Shown in pieces: positions 17,470 through 26,658 of a stretch of 64,000 nucleotides of DNA. How positions within the stretch are numbered: the stretch's first letter is position 1; each line of letters begins with the position of its first letter. The DNA lies in assembly GCA_033763435.1 (NCBI GenBank), contig JANRKN010000128.1:45609-109608 (forward strand), given 5' to 3'. The notes under the pieces were generated by a model. The model was not told the DNA's origin and searched no databases. It was given only the letters and a program-made list of their open reading frames with translations. The position numbers were made by a program, and so were the translations under genes. The DNA comes from JANRKN01 sp033763435. Its GTDB lineage: Bacteria; Planctomycetota; Phycisphaerae; Phycisphaerales; UBA1924.

Positions 17470-17964
17470 TTAGGCGGCGCCCGCCTGCTGCGCAGCATCA
17501 CGACGCTTGACGAGCGTGAGACGCATGCCCGCCACGGGGCGGTGCTCGTACGTCACCTCATCCATCACTTCCTTGATGATGTGCACGCCCAGCCCCCCGG
17601 GGCGGATGTCGGCAAGGTCGCGGCTCTTGATCGTCGCGGGGTCGACCTGGCGCGCCTCATCCTCGATCACGATCTTCAACGCCGCGGGGCTTTCGAGGGG
17701 CCAGAGGCTGATCCAGATCGGGCCGTCGGTCCGGCGCTGGTAGCCGTGTCGGATGATGTTGCAGAGCGCTTCGTCGACCGCGAGAGCGATCTGCGAGCAG
17801 GACAGGTCGGTGAAGCCCAGCCGCTTGGCCACGGCCGAGACGAGATCGCGAGCCCCCGCGAGATACATCGGCTGGCTCAGCATCTCCAGCCGGATCGGCG
17901 CATGGCCCGTCGGCGCGATCGGGCCCGCAGTTCCGCAGGAAGGGTTCGGGCTCTGGTCGCTCAT
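17470..17964 (-). CDS. RsbW-like ATP-binding serine kinase (HATPase_c_2)
   Basis: The 164-aa protein has the GHKL/RsbW fold: SQIALAVDEALCNIIRHGY is the N-box region, IVIEDEARQVDP takes the place of the D-x-G-x-G motif, and DIRPGGLGVHIIKEVMDEV is the G2 region. Such proteins phosphorylate STAS antagonists and may hold an anti-sigma or other target. Its start overlaps the stop of the lipoprotein gene as ATGA. The STAS gene follows after 44 nt, so the two are likely partners. Confidence 0.85.
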   Translation of the reverse strand: MSDQSPNPSCGTAGPIAPTGHAPIRLEMLSQPMYLAGARDLVSAVAKRLGFTDLSCSQIALAVDEALCNIIRHGYQRRTDGPIWISLWPLESPAALKIVIEDEARQVDPATIKSRDLADIRPGGLGVHIIKEVMDEVTYEHRPVAGMRLTLVKRRDAAQQAGAA

Positions 17965-18386
17965 GCGTCGTTCTTCCCCGAAGTGCCCGCCTCGGCCTTG
18001 AGGCGGTCGATCCTGCTCGGATCCTCGGCCCAGTCGGCCCATCGGCGGACCGCGGGCCCCTGCGCGAGCGGGTCGCCAGCGTAGTCGTACGCAAGGTCCG
18101 TCCCCGTAGCTTCACGCAAACGCGTGATGGCCAGCAGCCTCATCGCCGGGTCGGTGTGCTCCAGGAACCGGACGAGGGCCTTGCGGTCGCCGGGCGCGAT
18201 GGCTCCGCGGGCGTTGAGATTGTTCAGAGCGCGGAGCTGCTCGCCAGGCTCGGGCGAATCTAAGCCCCCCACCATCTCGGGCCGACAGCCAGCCAGCGAA
18301 GTCACCAGCAGGGCCAGACCGGCAGCGCAGACGATCGGCAGCGCCGGAACCCTCGGCCTTGATGCAGACTCTCGCACGCCAAACAT
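17961..18386 (-). CDS. Predicted lipoprotein of unknown function
   Basis: The 141-aa protein has a signal peptide with a lipobox ending at C34 (LLVTSLAGC). The mature part includes a helical stretch (EQLRALNNLNARG...ALVRFLEHTDPAMRLLAITRLREATG) that looks like HEAT-type repeats. ATG 18386 has GGAAAGGG upstream. It is the first gene of the minus-strand operon and overlaps the RsbW-like gene by 4 nt. I do not recognise the family. Confidence 0.7.
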   Translation of the reverse strand: MFGVRESASRPRVPALPIVCAAGLALLVTSLAGCRPEMVGGLDSPEPGEQLRALNNLNARGAIAPGDRKALVRFLEHTDPAMRLLAITRLREATGTDLAYDYAGDPLAQGPAVRRWADWAEDPSRIDRLKAEAGTSGKNDA

Positions 18387-18574
18387 GCTACACCCTTTCC
18401 GCCGTCCTCCGCCCAAGGCGGGGACAATTCCTGCGCCCGAGCGACCCAGGGACTTCCCCCGCCTCAAGCACCATCGACCGGCTGGCCCCCGCGCCGACAG
18501 AGTTTGGCCCCCACTGTGGTCGCTCGCTGCAATTCGGGCCTCGCCCGGGGTGGCGTCGATGCGGGGCGGGCGTC

Positions 18575-18599
18575 TATCCTCGGGGCTTTCCCGAGCCCC
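18575..18599 (+). promoter_or_regulatory. -10 element and leader hairpin before guaA
   Basis: TATCCT at 18575-18580 would start transcription near 18587. A small hairpin (GGGGCT at 18582-18587 with AGCCCC at 18594-18599) lies at the start of the leader. No purine riboswitch core was recognised. Confidence 0.35.
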
Positions 18600-18623
18600 A
18601 AAGACTCCAGTTTGGAGAGCCCC

Positions 18624-20183
18624 ATGAGCCTCACGCCCAGCGAGACGGTGCCGGTGTTGGACTTTGGGTCGCAGACCGCGCAGCTCATCTGCCGGCGCGT
18701 GCGCGAGGCGGGCGTTCACTCGACTCTGGTCAACCCGGCGATCTCTGCCGCAGACCTCAAGAAGCTCAACCCTCGCGGCATCATTCTCTCGGGCGGGCCC
18801 TCGAGCGTTTACGACAAGGGCTCGCCGCGCTGCGACCCGGCGATCTTCGACCTGGGCGTGCCTGTGCTGGGCATCTGCTACGGCATGCAGCTGATGTGCC
18901 AGATTCTCGGCGCGACGGTGACGCGCGCGAGCCACCGTGAGTTCGGGCGCGCGACGCTCGCGGTCGAGCCCCAGAGCGAACTGCTCGCGCACCTGCCCGA
19001 GAAAACGACCGTCTGGATGTCGCACGGCGATCAGGTGACCGACCTCGCGGGCGCAAAGTTCCAGACGATCGCCTCGACGCCGACGTGCCCGCACGCGGCG
19101 GTGAAGCTGGCTGACGGCACGCGGCGAGCCTTCGGCGTGCAGTTCCACCCTGAGGTGACGCACACGCCTCAGGGGCGCGACATCCTGCGGAACTTTCTGT
19201 ACGAGATCTGCAAGTGCGAGGGGCAGTGGAAGATGGCCGACTTTGCCCAGCGTGCCGCGGACGAGATCCGCGCGCGGGTGGGCAAGGCGCATGTGCTGTG
19301 CGGGCTGTCGGGGGGCGTGGACTCGGCCGTGGCGGCCGCGCTGCTGCACCGCGCGATCGGCAATCAGCTCACATGCGTGTTCGTCGACACGGGGCTGCTG
19401 CGCTCGGGCGAGCGCGCGCTCGTCGAGACGACGTTCCGCGATCACTTCCACGTCGACCTGCGCGTCGTCGACGCGGAGAAGCTCTTCCTGGCGGACTTGG
19501 CGGGCATCACCGATCCGCAGGAGAAGCGCCGACGGATCGGGCACCGGTTCATCGACGTCTTCAAGCGTGCGAGCAAGGACCTTCACGACGTGCAGTTTCT
19601 CGCGCAGGGCACGCTCTACCCGGACGTGATCGAGTCCGGCCATGGTCACGCGGGGCAGAGCGCGGGGATCAAGCTGCATCACAACGTGGGCGGCCTGCCC
19701 GCGGAGCTGGGCTTCAAGCTCGTCGAACCCCTGCGCGAACTCTTCAAAGACGAGGTCCGCAAGCTGGGCGAAGTGCTCGGGCTGCCCGATCAGATGATCT
19801 GGCGCCACCCCTTCCCGGGCCCGGGCCTGGCGGTCCGCGTGCTGGGCGAGGTCACCAAGCCCAAGCTCGACCTGATCCGCGAGTGCGACCGGATCGTCCT
19901 CGAAGAGATCGTCGCGGCGAATCTGTATCGCGCCACGAGCCAGGTCTTCGCGGTGCTGCTGCCCGTGCAGAGCGTGGGCGTGATGGGCGACGGGCGGACG
20001 TACGAGCACTGCGTCGCGGTGCGGGCGGTGGAGAGTGAGGACTTCATGACCGCCGACTGGGCGAAGCTGCCTCACGATGTGCTTGGGCGGATGTCGAGCC
20101 GGATCATCAACGAGGTTCGGGGCGTGAACCGCGTGGTGTACGACATTTCGAGCAAGCCCCCGGCGACGATCGAGTGGGAGTGA
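18624..20183 (+). CDS. guaA: GMP synthase (glutamine-hydrolysing)
   Basis: The 519-aa enzyme converts XMP to GMP. It has the class-I glutamine amidotransferase domain (GGPSSVYD, catalytic Cys in LGICYGMQ, His in VQFHPEV), the PP-loop ATP-pyrophosphatase (CGLSGGVDSAVAAALL) and the C-terminal dimerisation domain ending in EWE. The length matches the family (about 525). ATG 18624 follows GGAGAG. The GNAT gene overlaps its end by 10 nt. Confidence 0.96.
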   Translation: MSLTPSETVPVLDFGSQTAQLICRRVREAGVHSTLVNPAISAADLKKLNPRGIILSGGPSSVYDKGSPRCDPAIFDLGVPVLGICYGMQLMCQILGATVTRASHREFGRATLAVEPQSELLAHLPEKTTVWMSHGDQVTDLAGAKFQTIASTPTCPHAAVKLADGTRRAFGVQFHPEVTHTPQGRDILRNFLYEICKCEGQWKMADFAQRAADEIRARVGKAHVLCGLSGGVDSAVAAALLHRAIGNQLTCVFVDTGLLRSGERALVETTFRDHFHVDLRVVDAEKLFLADLAGITDPQEKRRRIGHRFIDVFKRASKDLHDVQFLAQGTLYPDVIESGHGHAGQSAGIKLHHNVGGLPAELGFKLVEPLRELFKDEVRKLGEVLGLPDQMIWRHPFPGPGLAVRVLGEVTKPKLDLIRECDRIVLEEIVAANLYRATSQVFAVLLPVQSVGVMGDGRTYEHCVAVRAVESEDFMTADWAKLPHDVLGRMSSRIINEVRGVNRVVYDISSKPPATIEWE

Positions 20184-20773
20184 AGCCGCGCGAGTTTGTG
20201 GTGGAGGGCCCGCGTGTGGGGCTGCGCGCGCCTCGGGAAGCCGACCGCGAGGCGTGGGACGCGCTGCGCCGGGCGAGCGGGCGTTTTCATACGCGATGGG
20301 AGCCGCGTGTGAAGCCGGGGCCGGGCGTGCCGCGCGATGCGTTCGACCGATTTCTGAAGGATGCGAACACGTCCGAGCGCGAGCGGCTGCTGATCGTCGA
20401 CCGCGCGACGGGCGCGCTGCTGGGGTATGTGGGTCTGGGCAACATCATCCGGGGCCCGTTCCAAAGCGCGTTTATCGGCTACTGGATCGGAAAGCCCTTC
20501 GCCGGGCGCGGGTACATGACCGAGGCGCTGGGGCTGATGCTCCGTCACTCGTTTGTGAACCTCAAGCTCCACCGCGTCGAGGCGAACATCCAACCCGGAA
20601 ACGAGCCCTCCAAGCGCACAGCGCTGGCCGCGGGGCTGAGGCTTGAGGGGTATTCGCCGCGGTATCTCAAGATCGCCGGCGTGTGGGCCGACCATGAGCG
20701 ATACGCGCTCACCGTCGAGGACTGGCGCGCGAGCCTGCGAACCCGGCGCGGGTCCGGTAGGCTGAGGGCATGA
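20174..20773 (+). CDS. RimJ/RimL-type GNAT N-acetyltransferase
   Basis: The 199-aa protein matches the ribosomal-protein N-acetyltransferase group: GYWIGKPFAGRGYMTEAL holds the acetyl-CoA loop, and LHRVEANIQPGNEPSKR is the RimJ-type strand-helix. The substrate may be a protein N-terminus or an antibiotic, and cannot be told from sequence. The start is GTG 20174 or GTG 20180 (GTGA with the guaA stop). Neither has a clear ribosome site, so coupled re-initiation is likely. It overlaps galK by 4 nt. Confidence 0.88.
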   Translation: MGVKPREFVVEGPRVGLRAPREADREAWDALRRASGRFHTRWEPRVKPGPGVPRDAFDRFLKDANTSERERLLIVDRATGALLGYVGLGNIIRGPFQSAFIGYWIGKPFAGRGYMTEALGLMLRHSFVNLKLHRVEANIQPGNEPSKRTALAAGLRLEGYSPRYLKIAGVWADHERYALTVEDWRASLRTRRGSGRLRA

Positions 20774-21945
20774 CCGAGCAGGCGCGGGCGGTGATTCAGA
20801 GCGTGACCGAGACGCACCGGCGGGTGTTCGCGCGAGCGCCCGAGCGTGTCGCTGTGGCGCCCGGGCGTGTGAACCTGATCGGCGAGCACACGGATTACCA
20901 CGGCGGGCTGGTGATGCCGATGGCGATCGACCGCTGGTGCGCGGCGTCGGTGTCACGCGATCAGGACGGGCGCCCGGACGTGCAGATCCATGCCGCGGAC
21001 CTGGGACAGACCGTCCGCCTCACGACCGACTGGAAGCCCATGCCCTGCACGAACGCGCTGCCCGGCGAAACGGAGCTGAAGCCCTGGCTGCCCGGGCACT
21101 GGTCGGCGTACGCGGTGGGCGTGCTCGCGGAGCTGTGGGAGCGCGCGCCAGCGCTGCCCGGGCTGCGGATCACGCTCGGCTCGTCGGTGCCGATGGGAGG
21201 CGGGCTGTCGTCATCGGCAGCGCTGGAGGTCGCGACGGCGCTGACGATCTGCGACGATCGCGAGGCGATCCCCGCCGCGTGTCAGCGCGCCGAGCACCGG
21301 TTCGCCGGCGTTCCCTGCGGGATCATGGACCAGACGATCGCCGTGCACGCCCGCGAAGGGCACGCGATGATGCTCGACTGCCTGAGTATGGAGCGGAGCT
21401 TTTCGCCGATGTCTTCGGCGACGGACGTACTCATCATGAACACGGGCGTTCGGCACGCGCTGGCCTCGGGCGAGTACGCGATGAGGCGACTGGAGTGCGA
21501 GCGCGCCGCGCGAAGCTTGGGCGTCCCGATGCTCCGCGAAGCATCGATGGCCGACAGCCAGAAGCTTGAGGGCGAGCACGCCCGGCTCGTCCGGCACGTC
21601 ACGACCGAGATCGCCCGCGTGCGTGCCTTTGCCCGCGCACTTCAGGCGGCCGACCTCCGCGAGGCCGGGCGGCTCATGAGCCAGTCCCACGATTCGCTCC
21701 GCGATGACTATCGCGTGTCGTGCTCGGAGCTTGACACGCTGCAGGCCGCGCTGGCGTCACAGCCCGGCGTGCTGGGCGCGCGGATGACCGGCGGCGGGTT
21801 CGGCGGGTGTGTCGTTGCGCTGGTCGAGCGGTCTCAGACCTCGCACGTCGCGCAGGCCGCCGCCCGCGAGTACGAGCGCGCAACAGGCAAGCGCGCATCC
21901 GCGATCGTCTCGCCCGCGGTCCGCGGGGCGTTCGTCGTGAACTGA
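20770..21945 (+). CDS. galK: Galactokinase
   Basis: The 391-aa GHMP kinase phosphorylates galactose in the Leloir pathway. Motifs are APGRVNLIGEHTDY at the N-terminus, the ATP loop VPMGGGLSSSAALE, GIMDQTIAVHA and RMTGGGFGGCVVAL. The ATG overlaps the stop of the acetyltransferase gene. TAGGCT ending 6 nt before the ATG could also give a leaderless transcript. No other gal gene is in the window. Confidence 0.94.
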   Translation: MTEQARAVIQSVTETHRRVFARAPERVAVAPGRVNLIGEHTDYHGGLVMPMAIDRWCAASVSRDQDGRPDVQIHAADLGQTVRLTTDWKPMPCTNALPGETELKPWLPGHWSAYAVGVLAELWERAPALPGLRITLGSSVPMGGGLSSSAALEVATALTICDDREAIPAACQRAEHRFAGVPCGIMDQTIAVHAREGHAMMLDCLSMERSFSPMSSATDVLIMNTGVRHALASGEYAMRRLECERAARSLGVPMLREASMADSQKLEGEHARLVRHVTTEIARVRAFARALQAADLREAGRLMSQSHDSLRDDYRVSCSELDTLQAALASQPGVLGARMTGGGFGGCVVALVERSQTSHVAQAAAREYERATGKRASAIVSPAVRGAFVVN

Positions 21946-21958
21946 CGGCCCGAGCGCT

Positions 21959-22267
21959 TCAGCTCTTCTTGCCCGAGCAGCCGCCGAACTCGCGAAGCGC
22001 GCTCATGATCGATTGCACGAGCCCCTCGGGCATCTTGCACGGCGTGCGGTGCGCGCCCGAACACTTGCCCGCGAGCTTGATCGTGTCGACGTAGGTCTTC
22101 ACGAAGTCCTTGCAGGGCAGGCAATCATTGACGTGGCGCTCGAACGCCTCGCGCACGGGCCCGGCGAGCGTGCCTTCGGCATAGTCCTGAAGGAAGGCGA
22201 CCATCTCGCGACAACAGAGGTGGTCGTGAGGCTGCGCGCCCGGAGAGGTGTGATTGTGCGTGCTCAC
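21959..22267 (-). CDS. Zinc-finger (zf-HC2) anti-sigma factor
   Basis: The 102-aa soluble protein has a zf-HC2-type site made of C18 or C19, H45, C49 and C52 (HVNDCLPC). Further cysteines lie at C73, C81 and C96. It has no membrane helix, so it resembles the soluble ZAS anti-sigma factors (RsrA/ChrR type) that can sense thiol oxidation. Its GTG start overlaps the sigma-factor stop as GTGA, marking it as the cognate anti-sigma factor. Confidence 0.85.
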   Translation of the reverse strand: MSTHNHTSPGAQPHDHLCCREMVAFLQDYAEGTLAGPVREAFERHVNDCLPCKDFVKTYVDTIKLAGKCSGAHRTPCKMPEGLVQSIMSALREFGGCSGKKS

Positions 22268-22941
22268 CGCGCGGTCCCTCCCGCGGGATCGGTCGAGCGC
22301 GGCAGGCCCTCGATCTGAATGTCGGGCTCGGGCGGCGAAAGGTCACGCTCCAGCAACGTGCGCAGCGCCAGGCGCGCGCGGTGCAGACGGGTCTTGACTG
22401 CCGCGGCGGAGATCCCCAGCACCTCCGCAGCCTCTTGCGTGTCCAGCTGCTCGATGTCCCGCAGCATGATGACCTCCCGGAAATCGTCAGGCAATTCCTC
22501 GATGTGCCGACGCACGGAATCGCGGACCTCAGCGCGCTCAGCCAGCTCGTCGGCGGTCTCGTCCCACGCGGGCTCGACGCCCATGCGGTGCCCGGTGTCG
22601 TCGAACCGGGGGAGCAGGTCATCGACCGACCGCTCGTGCCGACGCCCGCGCGAACGACGCTTCATCAGCGCCGCGTTCACGACGATGCGGTGAAGCCACG
22701 TCGTGAGCTGCGAGCCGCCCTGAAACCCGCCAAGGTTGCGGAACGCGGAGACATATGCGTCCTGCACGGCCTCGGCGGCGTCGGCCTCGTTGCCCAGAAC
22801 CCGCAGCGCAACCGCGAGCATCCGCGGTCCGGTCTCGCGGATCGCCCGCTCGAAGGAAGCGAGGTCACCGGGTGCGGGCGCGGGGAGGGGCGCGGGCGTG
22901 CCGTCGGGCCGGGGGGAAGATGCCGAGGAGTCGAGGTCCAT
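22264..22941 (-). CDS. ECF-family RNA polymerase sigma factor
   Basis: The 225-aa protein has region 2 (ALRVLGNEADAAEAVQDAYV, then TTWLHRIVVNAALMKRR) and region 4 (IEELPDDFREVIMLRDIEQL, then VLGISAAAVKTRLHRARLAL). It pairs with the zinc-finger anti-sigma gene downstream. The ATG at 22941 has no ribosome site. TAAACT ends 11 nt upstream on this strand, so the leader may be only a few nucleotides long. The first 30 residues are Pro/Ala rich. Confidence 0.93.
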   Translation of the reverse strand: MDLDSSASSPRPDGTPAPLPAPAPGDLASFERAIRETGPRMLAVALRVLGNEADAAEAVQDAYVSAFRNLGGFQGGSQLTTWLHRIVVNAALMKRRSRGRRHERSVDDLLPRFDDTGHRMGVEPAWDETADELAERAEVRDSVRRHIEELPDDFREVIMLRDIEQLDTQEAAEVLGISAAAVKTRLHRARLALRTLLERDLSPPEPDIQIEGLPRSTDPAGGTAR

Positions 22942-23085
22942 GCCGAGGCGGAAGTTTAGCCCCCGCACCGGCAAAGACTCGGATGCCCCGAGGGCGCGGG
23001 CGTTACCAAGCAGCGGAAGAATCATCCAACGCGGGCGAAACGGGCGGGCCCGTTCGGCCAACAACGTCCCGGCGCACGAGGTACG

Positions 23086-23676
23086 ATGCAGCGCATGTCT
23101 TCTGACGATGGTTGTCAACCCACCGTTCCCGGGGCCCCCGGCTCGATGAACCCGACCGCACCGCCCGCAACCGAACCGCTCGTCGCGCTGCTCGCGCAGC
23201 TTGACGCGCTTCTCGCGGCACTCAGCGCCGAGCAGTACACGCGCTCGCCCGTGGGCGAGATCCGCTCCTCGATCGGCTCGCACGTCCGCCACTGCCTCGA
23301 CCATGTCGAGGCTTGGGTCCGGGCGGCCGAGTCGGGCACGCTCGATTACGACCACCGCGAGCGCGGCACGCTGCTCGAGAAGGACCGCGACGTCGCGCTC
23401 GAAACCATCCGCCGGCTTTCGGGAGAGATCGCCTCGCTCTCGCCCGCGCTGCTCGATCGCCCGGTATGGATGTCCGCACAGCTCAGCGCGGGAGGCCCGA
23501 GCTATCGCGCGACGACGTCGGTCATGCGCGAGCTCATGTTCGTCGTGAGCCACACGATCCATCACAACGCGCTGATCGCGGTGATGCTCAAGTTGATGAA
23601 CGCGCCCGCGCCCGAGCAGTTCGGCTACGCGCCCGCGACGCTCACGCACCTGCGCCGCGTCCAGACCGGCGCGTGA
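23086..23676 (+). CDS. DinB-like (YfiT-type) metal-binding hydrolase family protein
   Basis: The 196-aa four-helix DinB-superfamily protein has potential metal-binding histidines in SHVRHCLDHVEAW and SHTIHHNALIAV. Members are thiol-dependent transferases or hydrolases, often stress-induced; the substrate is unknown here. It is divergent from the ECF sigma factor, 144 nt away, so it may be a target. Two starts compete: ATG 23086 after GAGG, or ATG 23095, which lies 7 nt after TACGAT and would be leaderless. Confidence 0.78.
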   Translation: MQRMSSDDGCQPTVPGAPGSMNPTAPPATEPLVALLAQLDALLAALSAEQYTRSPVGEIRSSIGSHVRHCLDHVEAWVRAAESGTLDYDHRERGTLLEKDRDVALETIRRLSGEIASLSPALLDRPVWMSAQLSAGGPSYRATTSVMRELMFVVSHTIHHNALIAVMLKLMNAPAPEQFGYAPATLTHLRRVQTGA

Positions 23677-23679
23677 GCG

Positions 23680-24411
23680 ATGTGCACCGTCACGATCATC
23701 CGCACAGTTACGGGGCTGAGGCTGCTCAGCGCGCGCGATGAGCAGCACACAAGGCCGCGGTCGGTCCCGCCGACGCTGATCGAAGCGGGCGGCGTGCGGG
23801 CGATCGCCCCGATCGATCCTCAGGGCGGCGGAACGTGGATCGGCGTCAGCACCCACGGCTGGGTCGTGACCCTGCTCAACCGAAACCCGCCCGATCGCTC
23901 GCGCCCGGCGCCGGGCAGCCCCTCGCGCGGCAAGCTCGTCCTGGCAGCCCTGAGCGCAGATACCGAAATCCAGATCGTGCGTGCAATCGATCAGGCAGTC
24001 GCCGCAGGAACATCGCACTTTCGATTCATCGCGACCGACGGCGCGCGGCTGATCGATGCCGCGCATGACGGGCGCGAGCGCTCCATTCGCGCGAGCTCGC
24101 TCGGCGAAACACCCGTCATGTTCTCGTCCTCGGGCCTCGGCGATGAGCTTGTCGAGCATGCGCGGCGGACGCTCTTCGAGCGCTGGTTCGCCCACGCGAG
24201 CCCGAACCTCTGGCCCGACCTCCAAGACGCGCTGCACGCGCACGGCTGGCAGGGCGCACGCTACCAGAGCTTCAACATGCTCCGCGGCGACGCGGGCACC
24301 GTCAGCCTCACCGACGCGCGAATCGAGGGCCCGCACGTGCGCCTGCGGACGCGCCTGCGCGACGAAGCAGCATGGGGCGAATGGCTCGGGTTGCCCCGGG
24401 TGACGGCATGA
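23680..24411 (+). CDS. NRDE/TANGO2 family protein
   Basis: The 243-aa protein starts MCTVTII, placing a cysteine at position 2, and has the family motif as SARDEQHTRP (NRDE in most members). WIGVSTHGWVVTLLNR follows, and FSSSGLGDE lies in the middle. The fold is like N-terminal nucleophile hydrolases; TANGO2 is linked to haem and lipid handling in eukaryotes, but the bacterial role is not established. It follows the DinB gene by 3 nt and overlaps the next gene by ATGA. Confidence 0.83.
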   Translation: MCTVTIIRTVTGLRLLSARDEQHTRPRSVPPTLIEAGGVRAIAPIDPQGGGTWIGVSTHGWVVTLLNRNPPDRSRPAPGSPSRGKLVLAALSADTEIQIVRAIDQAVAAGTSHFRFIATDGARLIDAAHDGRERSIRASSLGETPVMFSSSGLGDELVEHARRTLFERWFAHASPNLWPDLQDALHAHGWQGARYQSFNMLRGDAGTVSLTDARIEGPHVRLRTRLRDEAAWGEWLGLPRVTA

Positions 24412-25484
24412 CCATCAGCGAGCGCGAGATCGCCAAGCTCCGCCGGAGCGCGTGGCTCGGGCGCTTGCTCCGCGCCGAGTTCTGGCCCAGACGCGTGTTC
24501 TATGCGCCGCTGGTGCCGTATTTGCTCTGGCAGTCGGCGCGTCACGGCGGGATCACGGCGCCCACGGCCGCGAACCCGTTCATCCCGCACTCGGGCATCG
24601 TCGGCGAGAGCAAAGACCAGATCCTCCGCGCGCTGCCCGAGGCGTGGGTCATGCCGTGGACGCTGATTCCGCCGGGCGAGGTCACGCAGCGGCTCGCGCA
24701 GCTCGACGCGCACGCAGAGCGGCTGGGCGGGTACCCGCTGGTCCTCAAGCCCGACGCGGGCGAGCGCGGCGCGGCAGTAAAAATCGCGCGCTCGCGCGAC
24801 GACGCCGCGGAGTATCTTCGCGCCCACCACGCCCCCACCATCGCCCAGCAATACCACGCTGGGCCGTTCGAGGCGGGCGTGCTGTGGGTGCGCGAGCCGG
24901 GGGCGGACCGTGGCCGGATCTTCAGCATCACCGACAAGCGCTTTGCGGTGCTTGAGGCCGACGGCGTACGCACGCTGCGCGAGCAGGTCTGGCGCCATCC
25001 GCGGTATCGCTTCCAGGCCGAGCGCTATCTTGTGCGGCTCGGGCCCCGGGCGGACCACATACCCCCGGCCGGTGAGCGCGTGCCGCTGGGCCTCGCGGGC
25101 AATCACTGCCAGGGCACACTCTTCGCCGACGGCGAGCACCTGCACACGCCCGCGCTCGAAGCGGCGTTCAACGAGATCGGCCGCGCAACGCCCGGGCTGC
25201 ACTTCGGGCGCTTTGACGTGCGCTACGCCTCGGCCGAGGACCTCCGCGCGGGGCGCGACTTCCGGATCATCGAGCTCAACGGCGCGCTCGCGGAGAGCAC
25301 CAACATTTACGACCCCTCGTGGCCCATCTGGCGCATGTACCGCGTGCTGTTCGAGCAGTGGCGCACGCTGTACCGCATCGGCGGCGCGAACGCCCGCCGG
25401 GGCGCACGCATAACGCCCATCGGCGAGCTCTGGCGCATCATCCGCGCCCACGAGACCAGCGTCAGCCGAACGATCGCGGATTAG
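24408..25484 (+). CDS. ATP-grasp domain protein, probable carboxylate-amine/thiol ligase
   Basis: The 358-aa protein begins with a basic, partly hydrophobic stretch (FWPRRVFYAPLVPYLLWQSA). An ATP-grasp fold follows: LVLKPDAGERGAAV is the nucleotide-binding strand and loop, and FRIIELNGALAEST is the metal-binding end of the domain. The product and substrates are not recognisable. The ATG overlaps the NRDE gene stop, so the DinB, NRDE and ATP-grasp genes form one unit. Confidence 0.72.
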   Translation: MTISEREIAKLRRSAWLGRLLRAEFWPRRVFYAPLVPYLLWQSARHGGITAPTAANPFIPHSGIVGESKDQILRALPEAWVMPWTLIPPGEVTQRLAQLDAHAERLGGYPLVLKPDAGERGAAVKIARSRDDAAEYLRAHHAPTIAQQYHAGPFEAGVLWVREPGADRGRIFSITDKRFAVLEADGVRTLREQVWRHPRYRFQAERYLVRLGPRADHIPPAGERVPLGLAGNHCQGTLFADGEHLHTPALEAAFNEIGRATPGLHFGRFDVRYASAEDLRAGRDFRIIELNGALAESTNIYDPSWPIWRMYRVLFEQWRTLYRIGGANARRGARITPIGELWRIIRAHETSVSRTIAD

Positions 25485-26578
25485 CGCTTCTTGCGATCGG
25501 TGCTCGGAACAGCCTGCACGCCGCTGATGATGTCCCTAAACCCCTCGGGCGGGTTGCGGTAGGGCTCGAGGTCGATGGGCTTCGAGTCGGCCTTGACCGA
25601 TTCGATCGTGATCTGCATCGGCGCCTTGCCGGCGATGCGATCCGCGCCGACCGTGAGTTCAAAGGCCTCTGGCCAGCCGTCTTCGCGCCAACGCTGGACT
25701 TCTCGGATGAGGTACGCCTGACCGCTGTGTTCACGCATCTCAACCCGATCGAAGCGCGAAACGTCGCCGGGCTTGGTTTCGATGACGACCAACGGCCTTC
25801 CGTCGGCAACCGCGGACAGAGAAATCTCCCAACGGTCCGCGAGATCGGTCTTGAAGCTCGACCGGACATTTCGCGTCACGGCGATGCGAAGCTTGTCGCC
25901 CTTCTGGATCAAATCCACCATCTCGTCGGTGATTCCACGCTCAGGCGTCACGGGAAGCTTGGAGAGACGCAAGTACTCGCTGAAGAGCGTCGAAACTCCG
26001 ACAGGCACGGGCGACCACTCGGACACCATGTACTTGCTCCACTCGCTTTGTGAGTGGAATCGGCGCTCCGACAGCAGTTCCCTTCGCTGAACAGCAGGCC
26101 TGTCGCCCCTCGCCGCGATCGAGACGGTTCGATACTGCGGCTCCATCGACGGAGCTTCGGGAGAATCTCCCGACACAGTGGAGCCGGTCATCACGGCATC
26201 GCCGAAGCCAGCACTGGTGAGGTCGCGATTCCAGAGCATCCGACCCGCTGTGTGCGAAGGCGTCTCGAGATAGCGTGCCTGACGATCGACTTCCTCTTGA
26301 AGCTGCTTCTCGTAGTATCCGCCGCGCTTGCCGTCGTCACCCCACGCTTGCCGGACGGCTCGCTCGGTTTGCTCTCGCGACTCGATCCAAGGCCGCATGG
26401 TGAGGACGAATCGCACATCGACCGACGCGGGCGGCGCCACCGCGGCAACCTCCAGTATCGCTCGCACTTCCTGCCGCGACGCCAACTCCTGGGCAAACGC
26501 CGACGACTCGAAGTACACGGCTTGTAGAGCGCCGACCACCGACACACCAGCGAAGCTCAACACGCAGAATCGGTTCAC
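25481..26578 (-). CDS. Secreted protein of unknown function
   Basis: The 365-aa protein has a signal-like N-terminus (FAGVSVVGALQAVYF then ESSAFAQ). The mature part has a helical region (ESREQTERAVRQAWGDDGK) and a probable beta-rich C-terminal half. I recognise no domain. The start is GTG 26578 with GGAGGTG at good spacing. Codon use is less GC-biased than that of its neighbours, and it lies in a patch of lower GC with the next gene. It overlaps the convergent ATP-grasp gene by 4 nt. Confidence 0.65.
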   Translation of the reverse strand: MNRFCVLSFAGVSVVGALQAVYFESSAFAQELASRQEVRAILEVAAVAPPASVDVRFVLTMRPWIESREQTERAVRQAWGDDGKRGGYYEKQLQEEVDRQARYLETPSHTAGRMLWNRDLTSAGFGDAVMTGSTVSGDSPEAPSMEPQYRTVSIAARGDRPAVQRRELLSERRFHSQSEWSKYMVSEWSPVPVGVSTLFSEYLRLSKLPVTPERGITDEMVDLIQKGDKLRIAVTRNVRSSFKTDLADRWEISLSAVADGRPLVVIETKPGDVSRFDRVEMREHSGQAYLIREVQRWREDGWPEAFELTVGADRIAGKAPMQITIESVKADSKPIDLEPYRNPPEGFRDIISGVQAVPSTDRKKR

Positions 26579-26658
26579 GCGACACCTCCAGAGTGTGCAA
26601 ATTGCTTGAAGTTTGTACGCGAATCAACAGTTAATGATTCGCCATCTCGCAAAACCAA

